Assembly: GCA_014058105.1 (NCBI GenBank)
Contig: JACGCM010002198.1
Span: 509,001-573,000, forward strand
DNA: 64,000 bases
Source: Kingdonia uniflora
Taxonomy: Eukaryota; Streptophyta; Magnoliopsida; Ranunculales; Circaeasteraceae
Direction of reading: 5' to 3'
The notes under the pieces were generated by a model, which saw only the letters and a program-made list of their open reading frames with translations, had not been told where the DNA came from and searched no databases. Below, in pieces: positions 22,282-33,029 of the stretch (position 1 is its first letter; each line of letters opens with the position of its first letter). The position numbers were made by a program, and so were the translations under genes.

Positions 22282-22880
22282 ATGGGTTCCAATGATGATA
22301 CAACAATGGTATCATCAAACTCAAATCCTAATCCTCCTTCAGTGAATGTTGCCCAGTCAGGTATGAAAACTAAATGTAGTGTTTTAGTTGTAAATTCTTT
22401 GAATAGTACTTGGCTAATTGATACTGGTGCATCAGATCACATGGTAAACGACTCTAGCATATTATCATCCATTACGCCTTCAACCTAAATATCTATATAC
22501 ACAGCAAATGGTGGTTCATCTCCTGTAAATAGAGAAGATTTTATTGACATATCTGAATCCCTGACATTAAACTCTGTCCTTATTGTTCTTGCTCTAGAGT
22601 ACAATATCTTGTCTATCAGTAGGATCACTATTGCACTTACATGTACCGTGACGTTCTGGCCTCAATTATGTATTTTTTAGGACATAGTGACTCGACAGGT
22701 TATTGGTAGTGGTGTTAGAAAAGGCAATCTCTACTATTTAGACCTGACTAATAGTGAAGAACAGAGAATTCATCAGGTGAATAAAGTTGGAGGAATTGAA
22801 GAAGCAAAAGCTAATGTGTGGCTATGGCATCGGCGGCTGGGTCATCTCTCCTTCGGGAATCTTTAGAAATTAAATTTGTT
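22282..22880 (+). pseudogene. Copia 2 protease and pre-integrase
   Basis: The frame 22282-22488 starts MGSNDDTTMVSSNSNPNPPS and has STWLIDTGASDHMVNDSS, the Copia protease catalytic motif DTGAS. Downstream frames give LYYLDLTNSEEQRI-like and WLWHRRLGHLSFGNL, the pre-integrase HH motif, ending in a TAG at about 22866. No zinc knuckle or capsid domain is present. Confidence 0.8.
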
Positions 22881-24187
22881 ATTATTTTCGAATTGCAATA
22901 TTTCAGAGTTTAAGTGTGATATTTGTGAACTCGCTAAGAGTCATTGTATTATATACTCTCCAAGTTTTAATAAAAGTTCAATGCTTTTTAGTATTATTCA
23001 CTCTGATGTATGGGGTCCTGCACGTATTACTTCATTGTTTGGAGGTTATTATTTTGTGACTTTTATTGATGAGTGTACTCGTATGATGTGGGTATCCCTA
23101 ATTACCCATAAAAGTGAAGTCTTTGAAGTATTTTAAAAAATTTATCAGATGGTTTTAACCCAATTCTAAAGGAGGATACAAGTGTATCAATCTGATAATG
23201 GAGGAGAATTTACTAGTAATGACATGTCAGAGTTCTTGATAAATAACGGCATTCGACATCAAACCTCTAATGTTTATACCCCACAACAAAATAGGTTAGC
23301 TGAACGAATGAATAGATAACTATTAGAAGTTGTTCGTGCATCTCTTTTAGGAATGAATATACATTGAATTATAAGGGAGAAGCGTTAAAATCTGTTGTTT
23401 ACTTGATAAAGCTTACACCATCTAGGGTCATTAAATTTCAGATCCCCTTCCAAAAACTTCATGATCTTATCACCATCCCTGCAATGCCAAACCTAGAACT
23501 ACGTGTTTTTGGATGTGTTGTCTTTGTTCATATACCTAAACATCAGCGAAGAAATTGGATCATTGTGCTCGAAAGTGTGTGTTTCTTGGATATGCTGATT
23601 TTAAAAAGGGTTATCGTTGTTATGATCCTGTGGAGGGGAAGGTGTATATCTCTTTGGAGGCATATTTTATGAGATCTTCCCTTCAGGGGGAGAAACATAA
23701 TGATGGTGAAGGAAAGTTCCCTATTATTGGGGATATGTTTCAGAAACTAAAAGATTTGATGAGTAATTTAAACAGGCGTAGTAACCTAACTGATGATGAA
23801 AAGGAAAGTAAAGTAGAGCAAATAATAGGGGGAGATCAGGGTATTGAAGATGAACTTCATACGAATGGAGTGGATCAGACGACAGGGGGAGATCAAGCTA
23901 AAATAATAGAAGTTGCTTGTGACTCCAATATTCTAACACCGTCTACCGAAGCACTGCCACAGAATGTCGAACCTCAGGTATTACCTAATCCTAACACTGT
24001 TAATGATATTAAACCTAGACGTTCAGAAAGGCCTACTAAAGGTATTCCAAAATCTACTTATGAACCAAATATCAATTCTAAAGCCAAATACCTAATTTCT
24101 GATTATGTGTCCACCCATAGGTTGGCTAAGTCATTTACATGCACTATGAATCAATTATCCTCTATATCTATTCATAGTAATTTCTAG
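22876..24187 (+). pseudogene. Copia 2 integrase and linker
   Basis: CDICELAKSHCIIY completes the zinc domain, then SIIHSDVWGPARITSLFGGY (first Asp) to 23136. After a TAA the core continues with YQSDNGGEFTSNDMSEF and TPQQNRLAERMNR (second Asp and Glu) to 23320. Frame changes at about 23364 and 23555 follow, and the linker 23555-24187 has CVFLGYADFKKGYRCYDPVE and the RRSERPTKGIPKSTYEPN segment before RT. Confidence 0.85.
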
Positions 24188-25110
24188 GAAGCACTATCAG
24201 ATCCACGATGGAAGAAAGCCATGAACGGAGAGATGAATGCATTACAAAAGAATTTAACTTGGGAACTTGTTGATAAACCCCACGAAAATCGTATTGTTGG
24301 GTGTCGTTTGATCTTTACTATAAAGATAAACTCAAATGGAAGTATTGATAGGTATAAAACCAGAATAGTTGCCAAAGGGTATACGCAGACGTATGGTGTG
24401 GATTACGATGAGACCTTTGCCCCAGTAGTAAAGATAAATACTATTCGTGTACTTATTTCTCTTACAGCCAATCAAGGTTGGCCATTACAACAGTTTGACG
24501 TGAAGAATGCATTTCTCAATGGAGACTTAAAAGAATAAGAACTATACATGGAGTTACCACCTGGAGTCACGAATTCTGAAGGAGGAAAAGTATGCAAATT
24601 AAAGAAGACAGTGTACAGGTTAAAACAGTTGCCATGAGCTTGGTTTGGATGGTTTTCGAAGAGCGTGAAGGCATTTGGATATAGACAAAGTAATTCTGAT
24701 CATACCTTGTTTATAAAACGAAAGTCAGGAAAACTTACCGCTCTTATTATTTATGTTGATGATATGGTTGTTACTTGAAATGACTCAGTAGAAATGGAGG
24801 CACTGAAGAACTATTTGTCACGAGAATTTAAGATGAAGGATTTGAGACAGTTAAAATACTTCTTAGGCATTGAAGTTGCAAGATTAATTCAAGGTATTTT
24901 CATGTATCAACGAAAGTATATATTAGACCTTCTTGCAAAAATTGGGATGCTTGATTGCAAACCGGTAGATACACCGAATAAAGCGAATCATCACTTGGGA
25001 ATTTTTTCCGACCAAGTTCCATGTGACAAAGGAAGGTACCAACGCTTAGTGAGACGACTAATTTATCTCTCCCATACTCGACCGGATATTGCATATGCCA
25101 TTAGCGTCGT
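24188..25110 (+). pseudogene. Copia 2 reverse transcriptase
   Basis: WKKAMNGEMNALQKNLTWEL, GCRLIFTIKINSNGSIDRYK, VAKGYTQTYGVDYDETFAPV, QFDVKNAFLNGDLKE to 24535, then TAA. Further pieces carry the active site LIIYVDDMVVT followed by TGA (24776) and LREFKMKDLRQLKYFLG-like sequence to RPDIAYAISVVS. Four or more stops interrupt it. Confidence 0.92.
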
Positions 25111-25120
25111 AAGTTAATTC

Positions 25121-25650
25121 ATGCATAATCCAGGTGCAGAACATATGAAGGCGGTCTTTCGAATACTAAGGTACTTGAAGAAATATCTGGGAAAATGTCT
25201 CTTATTCCAGAAAGGTGGTGATATGGAAGTAATGGGATACACCGATGCAGATTGGGCAGGAGATATGACGACCAGAATGTCAACCTCAGGCTATTTTACG
25301 TTTGTATGTAGAAATTTGGTAACATTTAAAGCTAAGAAGCAAAAGGTTATTGCTAGATCAAGTGCAGAATCTGAGTTTCGGGGTATGGCTCATGGAGTAT
25401 GTGAACTACTATGGATACGGAATATATTGAAGGACTTGAATTTAAACTCATGAAACCAATAGATCTATACTGTGACAATAAAGCAGCGATTATGATTGCA
25501 CACAATCCAATTCAACATGACCGTATGAAACATGTTGAAGTGGATCGGTTCTTTATCAGAGAAAATATTGACAAATGGTGTATATCTTTTCCATTCGTGA
25601 AGTCAAAAGATCAGCTTGCAGATATTCTTACGAAAGAAGTTTGTGGATGA
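25121..25650 (+). pseudogene. Copia 2 RNase H
   Basis: MHNPGAEHMKAVFRILRYLK, MGYTDADWAGDMTTRMSTSG and VIARSSAESEFRGMAHGVCE (25121-25453), then a frame change and DLYCDNKAAIMIAHNPIQHD with KSKDQLADILTKEVCG to 25650. The catalytic Asp, Glu and Asp residues are present. It is 64 bp before the purine tract and 3' LTR. Confidence 0.92.
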
Positions 25651-25714
25651 ATATTTAACGACATGTTTGACAAGCTGGGCATGATTGACATCTATGCTCC
25701 ATCTTGAGGGGGAG

Positions 25715-25921
25715 TGCTAAATATATAATATATGTTGAATATAGAATATACCTAATATAGGATATATACTAAATATAAAATTCTCTAAATATAGGATATT
25801 CTTACTTAGCGCCCAAGTAATTGTAACTATATAAGGAGAAGGTCTTCTTCCATTGTAATCATCGAATAATAATATAAGTTAGTCCTTCTCGAATCTTTTA
25901 TTCTTTGTATTAGTTTCTACA
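25715..25921 (+). repeat. 3' LTR of Copia element 2 (207 bp)
   Basis: Begins TGCTAAATATATAATATA directly after the purine tract and then TGTTGAATATAG..., matching the 5' LTR to TTTCTACA. The first 18 bp are not in the 5' LTR. Confidence 0.9.
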
Positions 25922-26035
25922 ACTTGCAGTATCCCGTGTCAGGATTGCAATGGCGGCGGCTCTGATGATATTACGTTTCATTTACGTTCTAAGCATATGC
26001 CCTGTCAATCCTCATGATTTCAAGCATAAGCAGTA
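25922..26035 (+). pseudogene. Piece 3 of the split locus
   Basis: Continues the locus after Copia 2: the acidic frame reads TCSIPCQDCNGGGSDDITFH and stops at about 26016; the Met/Leu-rich frame ends at about 26039. GGCGGCGGCTCTGATGATATTACG repeats the upstream GGCAACAGTGATGATATTAC. Unrecognised. Confidence 0.4.
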
Positions 26036-26628
26036 AATGAAAGAGTATGTCAGTATCAAAGCAGCATAATAACATCCTGTCACATGATCAGCGTGTCTTC
26101 AACTTCAACTACATAAACTCAACTCCTAGCTGGTGGTGTTGGGTAATGAACAACTATCGAATTTGTCACCTAAAAGCTAAAGTAAGCTCACCACTGAAAG
26201 ATGATTCTTCATCCAATACCTTACTTATCAGCATCAATATGCCATATTGAGCGGACATGGACCTTCAATAAGATTATATCACAAACACGTGGAGGGGTAT
26301 TTGCCTCCATTTCACAAATTAGACACCAAAAAATAATTTCAAAATTGATGATCTCGTTGCTTTTGCCATTGCTTTGGTTGTCCTGGTTGTAAAAAGGTGC
26401 TTTAGTTTTGACATGGTTTGCAATATCCATGAGCTATCGGGTTTTTTATATATTTTATTTTATGAAAGAGGAAGCTAGGGTTATGGCAGACCCCCACCTG
26501 AATTTATTCAAATGTACAAATTTATAATCTAGGATATGGTATTCCCCTACAATCAGCTATACAAATATTTACAAGAATTAGGGGAAAGCTAGATAGAAAG
26601 AAAATGAAATTATCTTGAATGTCTAGAT

Positions 26629-27987
26629 CAAGGTTTAAAAGGGTACGTTATAACGGTGTAACGGGCCAAGGCTATAACGGTGTTACGTTATTTTTTGCTA
26701 GATGACAAGAAAAAACGTAATAACGGCCATTATTTGGCCTGTAACGGTGTTATATTAAAATAACAATTGTGTTTTTGTTTTCTCTATATATAAATATTAA
26801 TTTTCAATTATAACAACCGTTATAAACGTTATTTTACAAATAAGGGCGTTATAACGGCGTAATAACGCTATTTTTTATATTTAAAAAGATAATAAAGGAA
26901 AAACCAAAGTGCTTATTGTTATTGAAGTTATTACTTATTACAACATTGAAATAACAGTCCACACCACATCGACAAAATAAAACATCACACCAAAGTATTA
27001 AACATCACACCAGAGCATTAAAAATCACTTAAACATCAAAAGGAAAATGATTATTCTGGAATGCGACATTGTATTCACTGGTAAACGGAGTCGAACTGAT
27101 TGGTATCAAATTCAGAGTAGTTTGAAGGTTGGTCATGCTCCAGATTGATTTGGTTGAAATCAAAATCAAAATACGCCTCAAGCAACGACTCCATTAGTGA
27201 TTGATACATAGGTGCTTGTGACCAATTTTTTGGGAAATCTGTGTCAATAACAGAAGTAGAGTACCTCATTTGCTCATTAACCTCTGGGTCTTCAGTTGAT
27301 AATTCTCTTTCAAGCTCTTCTGGTCATTCTTCATGTGTTAGCAACAAAAGCTCATCGTCATCTCTAGCAATCTATTCACATAATGGATCTTCCAATAAAA
27401 TAGCAGATACACTTATGGGGTCTACACGATAACGTCGACGTCTATCTTCCCTTCTTCTTTCAAGTCGAATATTGTATTGAACAAAGATAAGATTATTGAG
27501 TTTCTTTGAAAGTAATCGATTTCTAATATTTGAAAGTAATCGATTTCTAATCTTTATTAGTTTTTTTTATGGCATGATTTGCTAGATTATTTTTTATTTT
27601 AGATCATAATGGGAGGCCTACCACTTAAATAGTGATTTCATCATATCACAAGAAATAATTCTATAAGCATAGCTAAGCCTACAACTTTCGGCTATTTTTA
27701 TTAGTTTTTTTTATGCCAGTGGTTTGCCTACTACTTAAATAGTTATATAACGGCATATAACGGTGTTACAACGGTGTTATAACGGTATATAACGGTGTTT
27801 AACGTTCGTTATAAGTGAAGAAAAACATTAAATATAACGTAGCGTTATAACGGTAGCAACAGCCGTTATAGCATAAAATAACGGTTTGTAACAACAAATA
27901 ACGGGTGTTATTTTTTAGAACGGAACATGGGGTATAACGGAACGGGCTCAGAGCGCTACCGTTATAACGGCGTTATTTAAAACCTTG
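26629..27987. mobile_element. Non-autonomous hAT element with ATAACGG subterminal repeats (1359 bp)
   Basis: The 8-bp duplication GTCTAGAT flanks it at 26621-26628 and 27988-27995. Ends are CAAGGTTTaAAA and, inverted, CAAGGTTTTAAATAACG. Both sides hold dozens of TAACGG/CCGTTA words (26645-26880 and 27740-27975). It splits LINE RNase H, whose frame is restored when the element and one duplication are removed. Confidence 0.9.
27075..27490 (-). pseudogene. hAT transposase C-terminal remnant inside the non-autonomous element
   Basis: The minus strand reads FVQYNIRLERRREDRRRRYR, VDPISVSAILLEDPLCE, an in-frame TAG, IARDDDELLLLTHEE, a TGA, then an open stretch 27075-27269 ending QFDSVYQ. The F/YVxYNLRL motif and the acidic tail are typical of the C-terminal end of DUF659-type hAT transposases. 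This links the short element to an autonomous parent not in the window. Confidence 0.6.
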
Positions 27988-29113
27988 GTCTAGATCTGAA
28001 GCAATAAAATCAACCATTTTATTTCCCTCTCTATGCTTGCAAATGATCTCCTTTGAACCCAAAGTGTCCATCACTTTCTTGGCTTTTCTTACGTCATTAA
28101 GGCAAGTCCACGGGGGATAATAGTCTGAATTCATTACTTGTACAACATAGGTAGAGTCAGAAACTACAGATAGCTTTAACTTCAAAAGTACCTATCCCAA
28201 TTTTATAGTCACAAGGCTTATTAAAAGCAGCAATTGAGAAACCATTTGATAATCTGAAGATTCCACCAAAGGATCTCCTGTCTTCTCTTACACAACCATC
28301 AACATTAAAAATGATTTGGTGTTTCCAATCTTGTATCCACCTAACTCATTTGACTATCCTTGGCTCTTTAATTACTGGTTTCAGTCCCTAATCTGTAAGT
28401 GTTGAGCGTGTACTAAGATTTTGATGAAAAATGTGCTTTGAAGTACCTGCATTTGAATGTGACTTCATTGTATACTCTCCCAAATATGGTATCAGTAGTA
28501 GAGCTTGATCCTTGAAAATGCCTGTTGTTTCTTTCAGACCATAAATGATAAATAGTAGAACAAAAAGCAACTTCCAAAATCTTACCCCTGTTTGGACCAA
28601 AAGCAGCCTTTTCAATCAACCAGTTGAACTTAGCATCTCAACCTTCAATCACCTTCGAGAAACTCAGCTTTCTAAGAACTGCATCCCAAAGTTTTCTAGA
28701 GAAAGGACATTAAAAAAATAAATGATCTCTGTTCTCAACTGGGGCATCACAAAGATAGCAATAAGAAGCCTCTAGATATCATTTTAATATTCATTGATGT
28801 GTTAAACAAATTTATCAACAGAGGAAAATATCACATATATTTTGAAGTTTTTGACTTGCATTTTGATATATTTATATAATAACATTATTTCTATGCTTGT
28901 TTAATCTGTTGAAAATATCAGCCGATATGTCGAACTTAATGCACATATTGAAGTTTGAGAATAAACTTGTACTTGCATTACATCTACACAAAGCTATTAC
29001 ATATTTTTCCATGTATAAGCTTTTCTAAGGCCCTCATATATTGGAGAATATCAGTATTTCTACCCTTAATTGTTATTTATTTTATTATCAAACATGCACT
29101 CTTTGCAATCAAG

Positions 29114-29320
29114 GAAACACTACAAGGAGAGAAGCTCACAAGCTTTATTTGCACCATGGCTGTGGTTGCAGTAGACGAACCTTTCCATGTAATAGATCAG
29201 AATACCATAACAGAATTGGTGGAGTCGTTTGTGATACAGGAAGAGACAGCTGAGGCCACCGCACCAGCTGGGGATATGCAGGAGGACCAGGGCCAACAAA
29301 CCGCTCCAATGGATGTTTGA
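29114..29320 (+). CDS. Unrecognised terminal-exon-like ORF
   Basis: After TTTGCAATCAAG, a weak splice acceptor, 68 codons run ETLQGEKLTSFICTMAVVAV, DEPFHVIDQNTITELVESFV, then a Glu/Ala/Gln-rich acidic tail ending APMDV and TGA. An internal ATG (29157) is an alternative start for a 54-residue product. Codon use looks coding and there are no stops, unlike the neighbourhood. I do not recognise the family and see no upstream exon, so it may be a gene fragment or chance. Confidence 0.35.
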   Translation, partial: ETLQGEKLTSFICTMAVVAVDEPFHVIDQNTITELVESFVIQEETAEATAPAGDMQEDQGQQTAPMDV

Positions 29321-30740
29321 TTATTATTTCTTGAAATATAGGTGAGTTGGGTAGTTGGTTGGTCGCCTTAATTTTCTAAATGGATGAACTTATTTTTTTA
29401 ATCATTGGATTCAGTCTCTTATGTCCCAGTATTTTGAGATCTGGTTCATCCACCTATGTTGAATTCAATGTGTAAAACTGAAAGTAGAAATGCTTTTGTA
29501 TTCTCTTTGTGACAGTTCTTTGTTCAAATTTTTATGTAGACTTGGAAAAGGAAGAGTAAGGAACAATGGATAAAGTGTTACAGCAGATATTAATCCTAGA
29601 AATGTTCTCTTTAACTATAGTTGTAAGATAAGAGCATCCAGCTGTGCCTCGGTTAGAGTTGCTAAAAGAAAGCCCAAACACAGTTTTCCACCGGAAAATT
29701 GGTTCTCCTGCGTCAGAAAGTTTTATTTTCTGGGACAAGTTAGCAAGTAGTAATCGACTAGAAATCTTCTGAAAATAAGACCATCATGAAAGAAAGGTCA
29801 TGCCGAGTACAATAATTACCAGTGCCAATGGCTGGGAACTTTGATAGGGCTTTTATTTAGTCCAAGCCAAATTGCAACTATTGTTGGTAACTGTAGTAGT
29901 GACTGCAAGAAGAAAAATGTTCAAACGACTTTCGCGCGCACACACACGAAGAAGAAGAAAAGGAAAAAAATACCCATTCAGGAGATCAGTTTCCCAATCC
30001 GACTGCTTTATGCTATAGTTCTAAAACAATTTTAGTGAGCCAAAAATGCTTTAAAAAAACACTTATTTCATTCCCTCCAAGTAGGTTGTGCTTTCTTAGC
30101 TTTAGTCATTCTCTCTCCTCAAACATAGCTAGGAAGGATAGAGAAACTTGCTAGCCACATAAGCAAGATGCTTGCCTGCCTCAAAAATACTTCTCAACCG
30201 TGGAGATATTTTATATGGCTTTCAGCAGGGAGCTATTTTGTTAATTTAAAAATGCTGGTGGGCTTTTCATTTTTCTATTAGCCCATAATATAATGTCATA
30301 AATGCTCAAAAAATATACCATTACCTGTCAGTTTATTTATAGCTTTTACTTCTTGAAAGCTTTCAAGCCAAAAGGGCAAGAGTGGCGAGTTTTATGATGA
30401 TGAGAAGAGAACACATTGGAGGATGTATACAGAGAGATACAAAAAAGTAAATTATGGGTGATGATTCGCAGTTAAATTGTAGAGAAATTAATTGATGCTA
30501 ATATCACTGATAGTTTCTCCAAAGAGAAAAAGAAATGATCTTGGATACAGTTCTTTCCAAATATAAAAATGAAGTTGCAGAGACCCGCCACATGACAAAG
30601 GTACACATCAATCCTTCCAACACAGCGGACCCCAAAATTATTGTAAAGTAGAAAAGAAAAGAGAAAAAACATACTCGTTGCAGGTCGAACATAACAACAA
30701 ATATCATTATCTCAAGGAATTATTCGTCTAGAGAAGGGCA
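29321..30740. other. No gene seen
   Basis: A/T-rich DNA with short chance frames only. It could be intronic sequence of the S28 peptidase gene whose last exons lie downstream. Confidence 0.4.
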
Positions 30741-31063
30741 GGACAACGATTGCCCAGTCAGCGATAGAGAAGGTAGTATAGGAAATCGCTAGCATCAATA
30801 TTCTCCAAAGCTCTTATCCCCTGACAAAGTAAGGAGCGTTCCAAACTCTAGATTTTCATATTGGTGTCCTCCATGACTAGATTCTTGAAAACAATGTGTT
30901 TTAAACAACATTTTAAGGCACGCGCGATAGCACATGCCTGACTGCTAGTATTTTCCAATGGAATGCATGATCCTTGGAGCAGAGGGAGGTAAGACAAAAT
31001 TCCTTCCCATGCTGAACCCTTTATGGCATCTCCAAGACAATCAGGAAGATAGAAAATAAACAC
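30740..31063 (-). pseudogene. LINE-type RNase H fragment
   Basis: Minus strand: GSAWEGILSYLPLLQGSCIP, then SSQACAIARALKCCLKHIVF and KNLVMEDTNMKI. The pattern of a short strand, A-x-A-RALK helix and NLVMEDxN resembles the RNase H domain at the end of plant LINEs (AE..A...AL......VESD). The expected Glu and Asp are changed, which fits decay. Weak call; could be chance. Confidence 0.35.
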
Positions 31064-31208
31064 TAAATTTCGATATTGATTGGAGTAACTCTATTAAAAA
31101 TCTCGTAATCCATTTAAGTACTGTAAAATAGAATTTCTTAATATTATTCGTTGTTGCATAAATTATGCTTTTATTATTCTAATGCTTTCATTAATCCTTA
31201 ATTTTCAG

Positions 31209-31491
31209 TGTGCTAAAGAACTTATCTTCGAGTATTGTTGCACTCGTTACAGAAAAGGTGAGTTCTACATACTATATGATTGTTCTCTTTTTAATGAATT
31301 TTTTTTTCGATAATGTCATTTAAGTTGTGATGCCTTTCTATTATGCACGAGTTGTATTTATAGGTGCTCATCATTTAGATTTATGGTTTGCCACAAAAGA
31401 AGATTCAGACTGGCTTGTAAACCAAAGGAGACAAGAAGTGGAGATCATGCAGAGATGGATAAATGAGTACCATGCAGATTTAAGACAATGA
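31209..31491 (+). pseudogene. Last two exons of an S28 prolyl carboxypeptidase-like gene
   Basis: Exon 31209-31257 encodes VLKNLSSSIVALVTEK after an AG acceptor in phase 2. Exon 31363-31491 encodes GAHHLDLWFATKEDSDWLVN, then QRRQEVEIMQRWINEYHADL and RQ with TGA. This is the C-terminus of plant lysosomal Pro-X carboxypeptidase-like serine peptidases (S28); HHLDL carries the catalytic-site His region. Family members keep a G split across this intron, but here AAG is followed directly by GTGAGT, so canonical splicing would shift the frame by one. The nucleophile Ser and Asp exons are not seen upstream. Either a decayed 3' remnant or a gene with a base missing at the junction. Confidence 0.7.
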
Positions 31492-32110
31492 TAAAATGTT
31501 ATTGAACTTGGCAATTTTTAAGTAAATCCATGGCATTAAGGTCTAAGAATTTACATATAGTAAGGTCGTAGTAAACAATATCCTCTTCCACGGAGAAAGA
31601 ACATCGATCATTGCTAATTGATGTCTGCTCGACTTAATGATTTTATTTTACTTTGAAATTCGAAATGGAGATAAAAATGTGGTAAAAAATGTTTGTTTTT
31701 TTTTTGTTTTTTTCTCTCGTCTTCTTCCATGTATCTCTATTAATATTATGTTTTTCAATGATTAGATTGACTACTTAACCCCAATAATGCATGTTCCTAT
31801 GTGTTAACCATCCATAGTTGTGTCAAGAAATGTCGTGACCATGTTAGTTGAGATAAATGTCAAATTTACTAAACCATTATCGTAAAATTTGAGTTTGCCC
31901 CATTATTGTGTGCATATCCATCAGTTTGGAAAGGGGAAAGGGATTCTCTCTTGAAAGTCAAGTGAATGAATTTCTATTGCTCCAAAGGTTGAAGAAAGAA
32001 GTGGTAAAGTATGAAAATGACATGCCGAACAACTATAATTATAAGAAGTCAACAACACGATGAACACATAAGCATACAAATGATGCAACAAATAATGGGC
32101 AGGCCGCAGG
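31492..32110. other. No gene seen
   Basis: Downstream of the S28 stop; A/T-rich, no repeats or frames of note. Confidence 0.4.
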
Positions 32111-32340
32111 CGCCACTAAGAGTGACCAATGTGCCACTCACATACAGTGGTTACTGCAACGATCAGGACAACGGCTCATGACGCAAAAGATCATGGGATC
32201 GAACCATCACCAACATAGGCCACCCACGGGGGATTATCCTTAGGGGAGGAGTTATTGTTTTAGGGTAGGGGGAGCTATGTCAAGGAAATTGACTTAGATT
32301 GGTATTGGGGCCAAGTCGGGGGAATTTTTTTTGGGATTCT
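32111..32340 (+). mobile_element. Possible tRNA-derived SINE
   Basis: CATACAGTGGTTACTGC is followed 35 bp later by ATGGGATCGAACCATCACC, resembling Pol III A- and B-box spacing (B box GGTTCGAANNC). A G-rich body follows. No A-tail or target duplication is clear. Confidence 0.3.
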
Positions 32341-32781
32341 GAAAGGGCCTTAAAAATTAATCAAAAACACAATATCATTTACTTTAGTTGACCTAAAACT
32401 GAGAAGTAGTGTATGCTTTAGTTTCTTTTATTGAAGGTAAATTTTCATGGGGTTAGGACTCATGAGTACTTTTCATGTCCCCAATCTTGAGCATTGCCTT
32501 TTAAAAAAGAAGTAATATTGTTAAAATTATGGTATAAAAGAAGTAATATTGTTAAGCTGAGAGAGAGGTTGGGTGGGCTTGGGTGCAATATCAAAGGCTA
32601 AACTTGGTTGTTGTTTTTTTTTTTTGTCAATTTTAAACTGCGATTATGACAGCACGCACTGTAGGGTTTATAACGTGCCCCAGTGTAGTAGTTGGTTCGG
32701 GTGGTGAAAAAATGATGAACCCGGTGAATCTCTGGTTAATAATAGCGTAGCAATGAAAAAAAAGAAAAAAAAAATATAAAC

Positions 32782-33029
32782 TGTTAAGGAATAATATATA
32801 TAAACTACCAGTTTTATATCTTGAGAGCAATTGAGAGAAGAAAGATTTTTTTATTGATTAAGAACTCTTTCTCTATACGTAATACAAAGTAGATAACCCT
32901 ACAATATAGGTTACCAAACCTCCTCAAATTTTCCCCATAAACCCTAAAGGCCTATGGGCTTGTTAGGAGTCCAATAGGGCACCCCAACCCAGTTGGGCTC
33001 CTAGCTTGGGCTGGACCCAACTCCTAACA
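32782..33029 (-). repeat. 3' LTR of Copia element 3 (248 bp)
   Basis: TGTTAAGGAATAATATATAT...CCAACTCCTAACA on the plus strand. Shares TACAATATAGGTTACCAAACC and CCCATAAACCCTAAAGGCCT with the right LTR; longer by about 44 bp through an A/T-rich insertion and an extra C-rich stretch. Confidence 0.85.

Larger units (their letters stand above)
21803..25921 (+). mobile_element. Ty1/Copia LTR retrotransposon 2, gag-deficient
   Basis: LTRs at 21803-21990 and 25715-25921, target duplication ACTTG at 21798-21802 and 25922-25926, tRNA-iMet primer site and purine tract CTTGAGGGGGAG. Internal order: very short gag/protease piece, integrase, RT, RNase H on the plus strand. The LTRs differ at about seven positions by eye plus an 18-bp extension at the start of the 3' copy. 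Only about 290 bp separate the primer site from the protease, so nearly all of gag is absent. The rest has several in-frame stops. Confidence 0.95.
26440..28790 (-). mobile_element. LINE (L1-type non-LTR retrotransposon) 3' fragment
   Basis: On the minus strand: a zf-RVT segment (YCYLCDAPVENRDHLFF, then a stop and CPFSRKLWDAVLRKLSF) at 28640-28780, IYHLWSERNNRHFQGSS at 28500-28560, and an RNase H segment at 27973-28185 (SVVSDSTYVVQVMNSDYYPP, KHREGNKMVDFIASD). The frame resumes after the hAT insertion at 26620 (IQDNFIFFLSSFPLILVNIC) and stops near 26535; an A-rich tail on the minus strand ends near 26440. The 5' part (endonuclease, RT) is absent. Confidence 0.85.

Noticed and set aside
32111..32340. 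tRNA gene from the GGATCGAACC box
   Set aside because: No cloverleaf arms or acceptor stem; at most a SINE.
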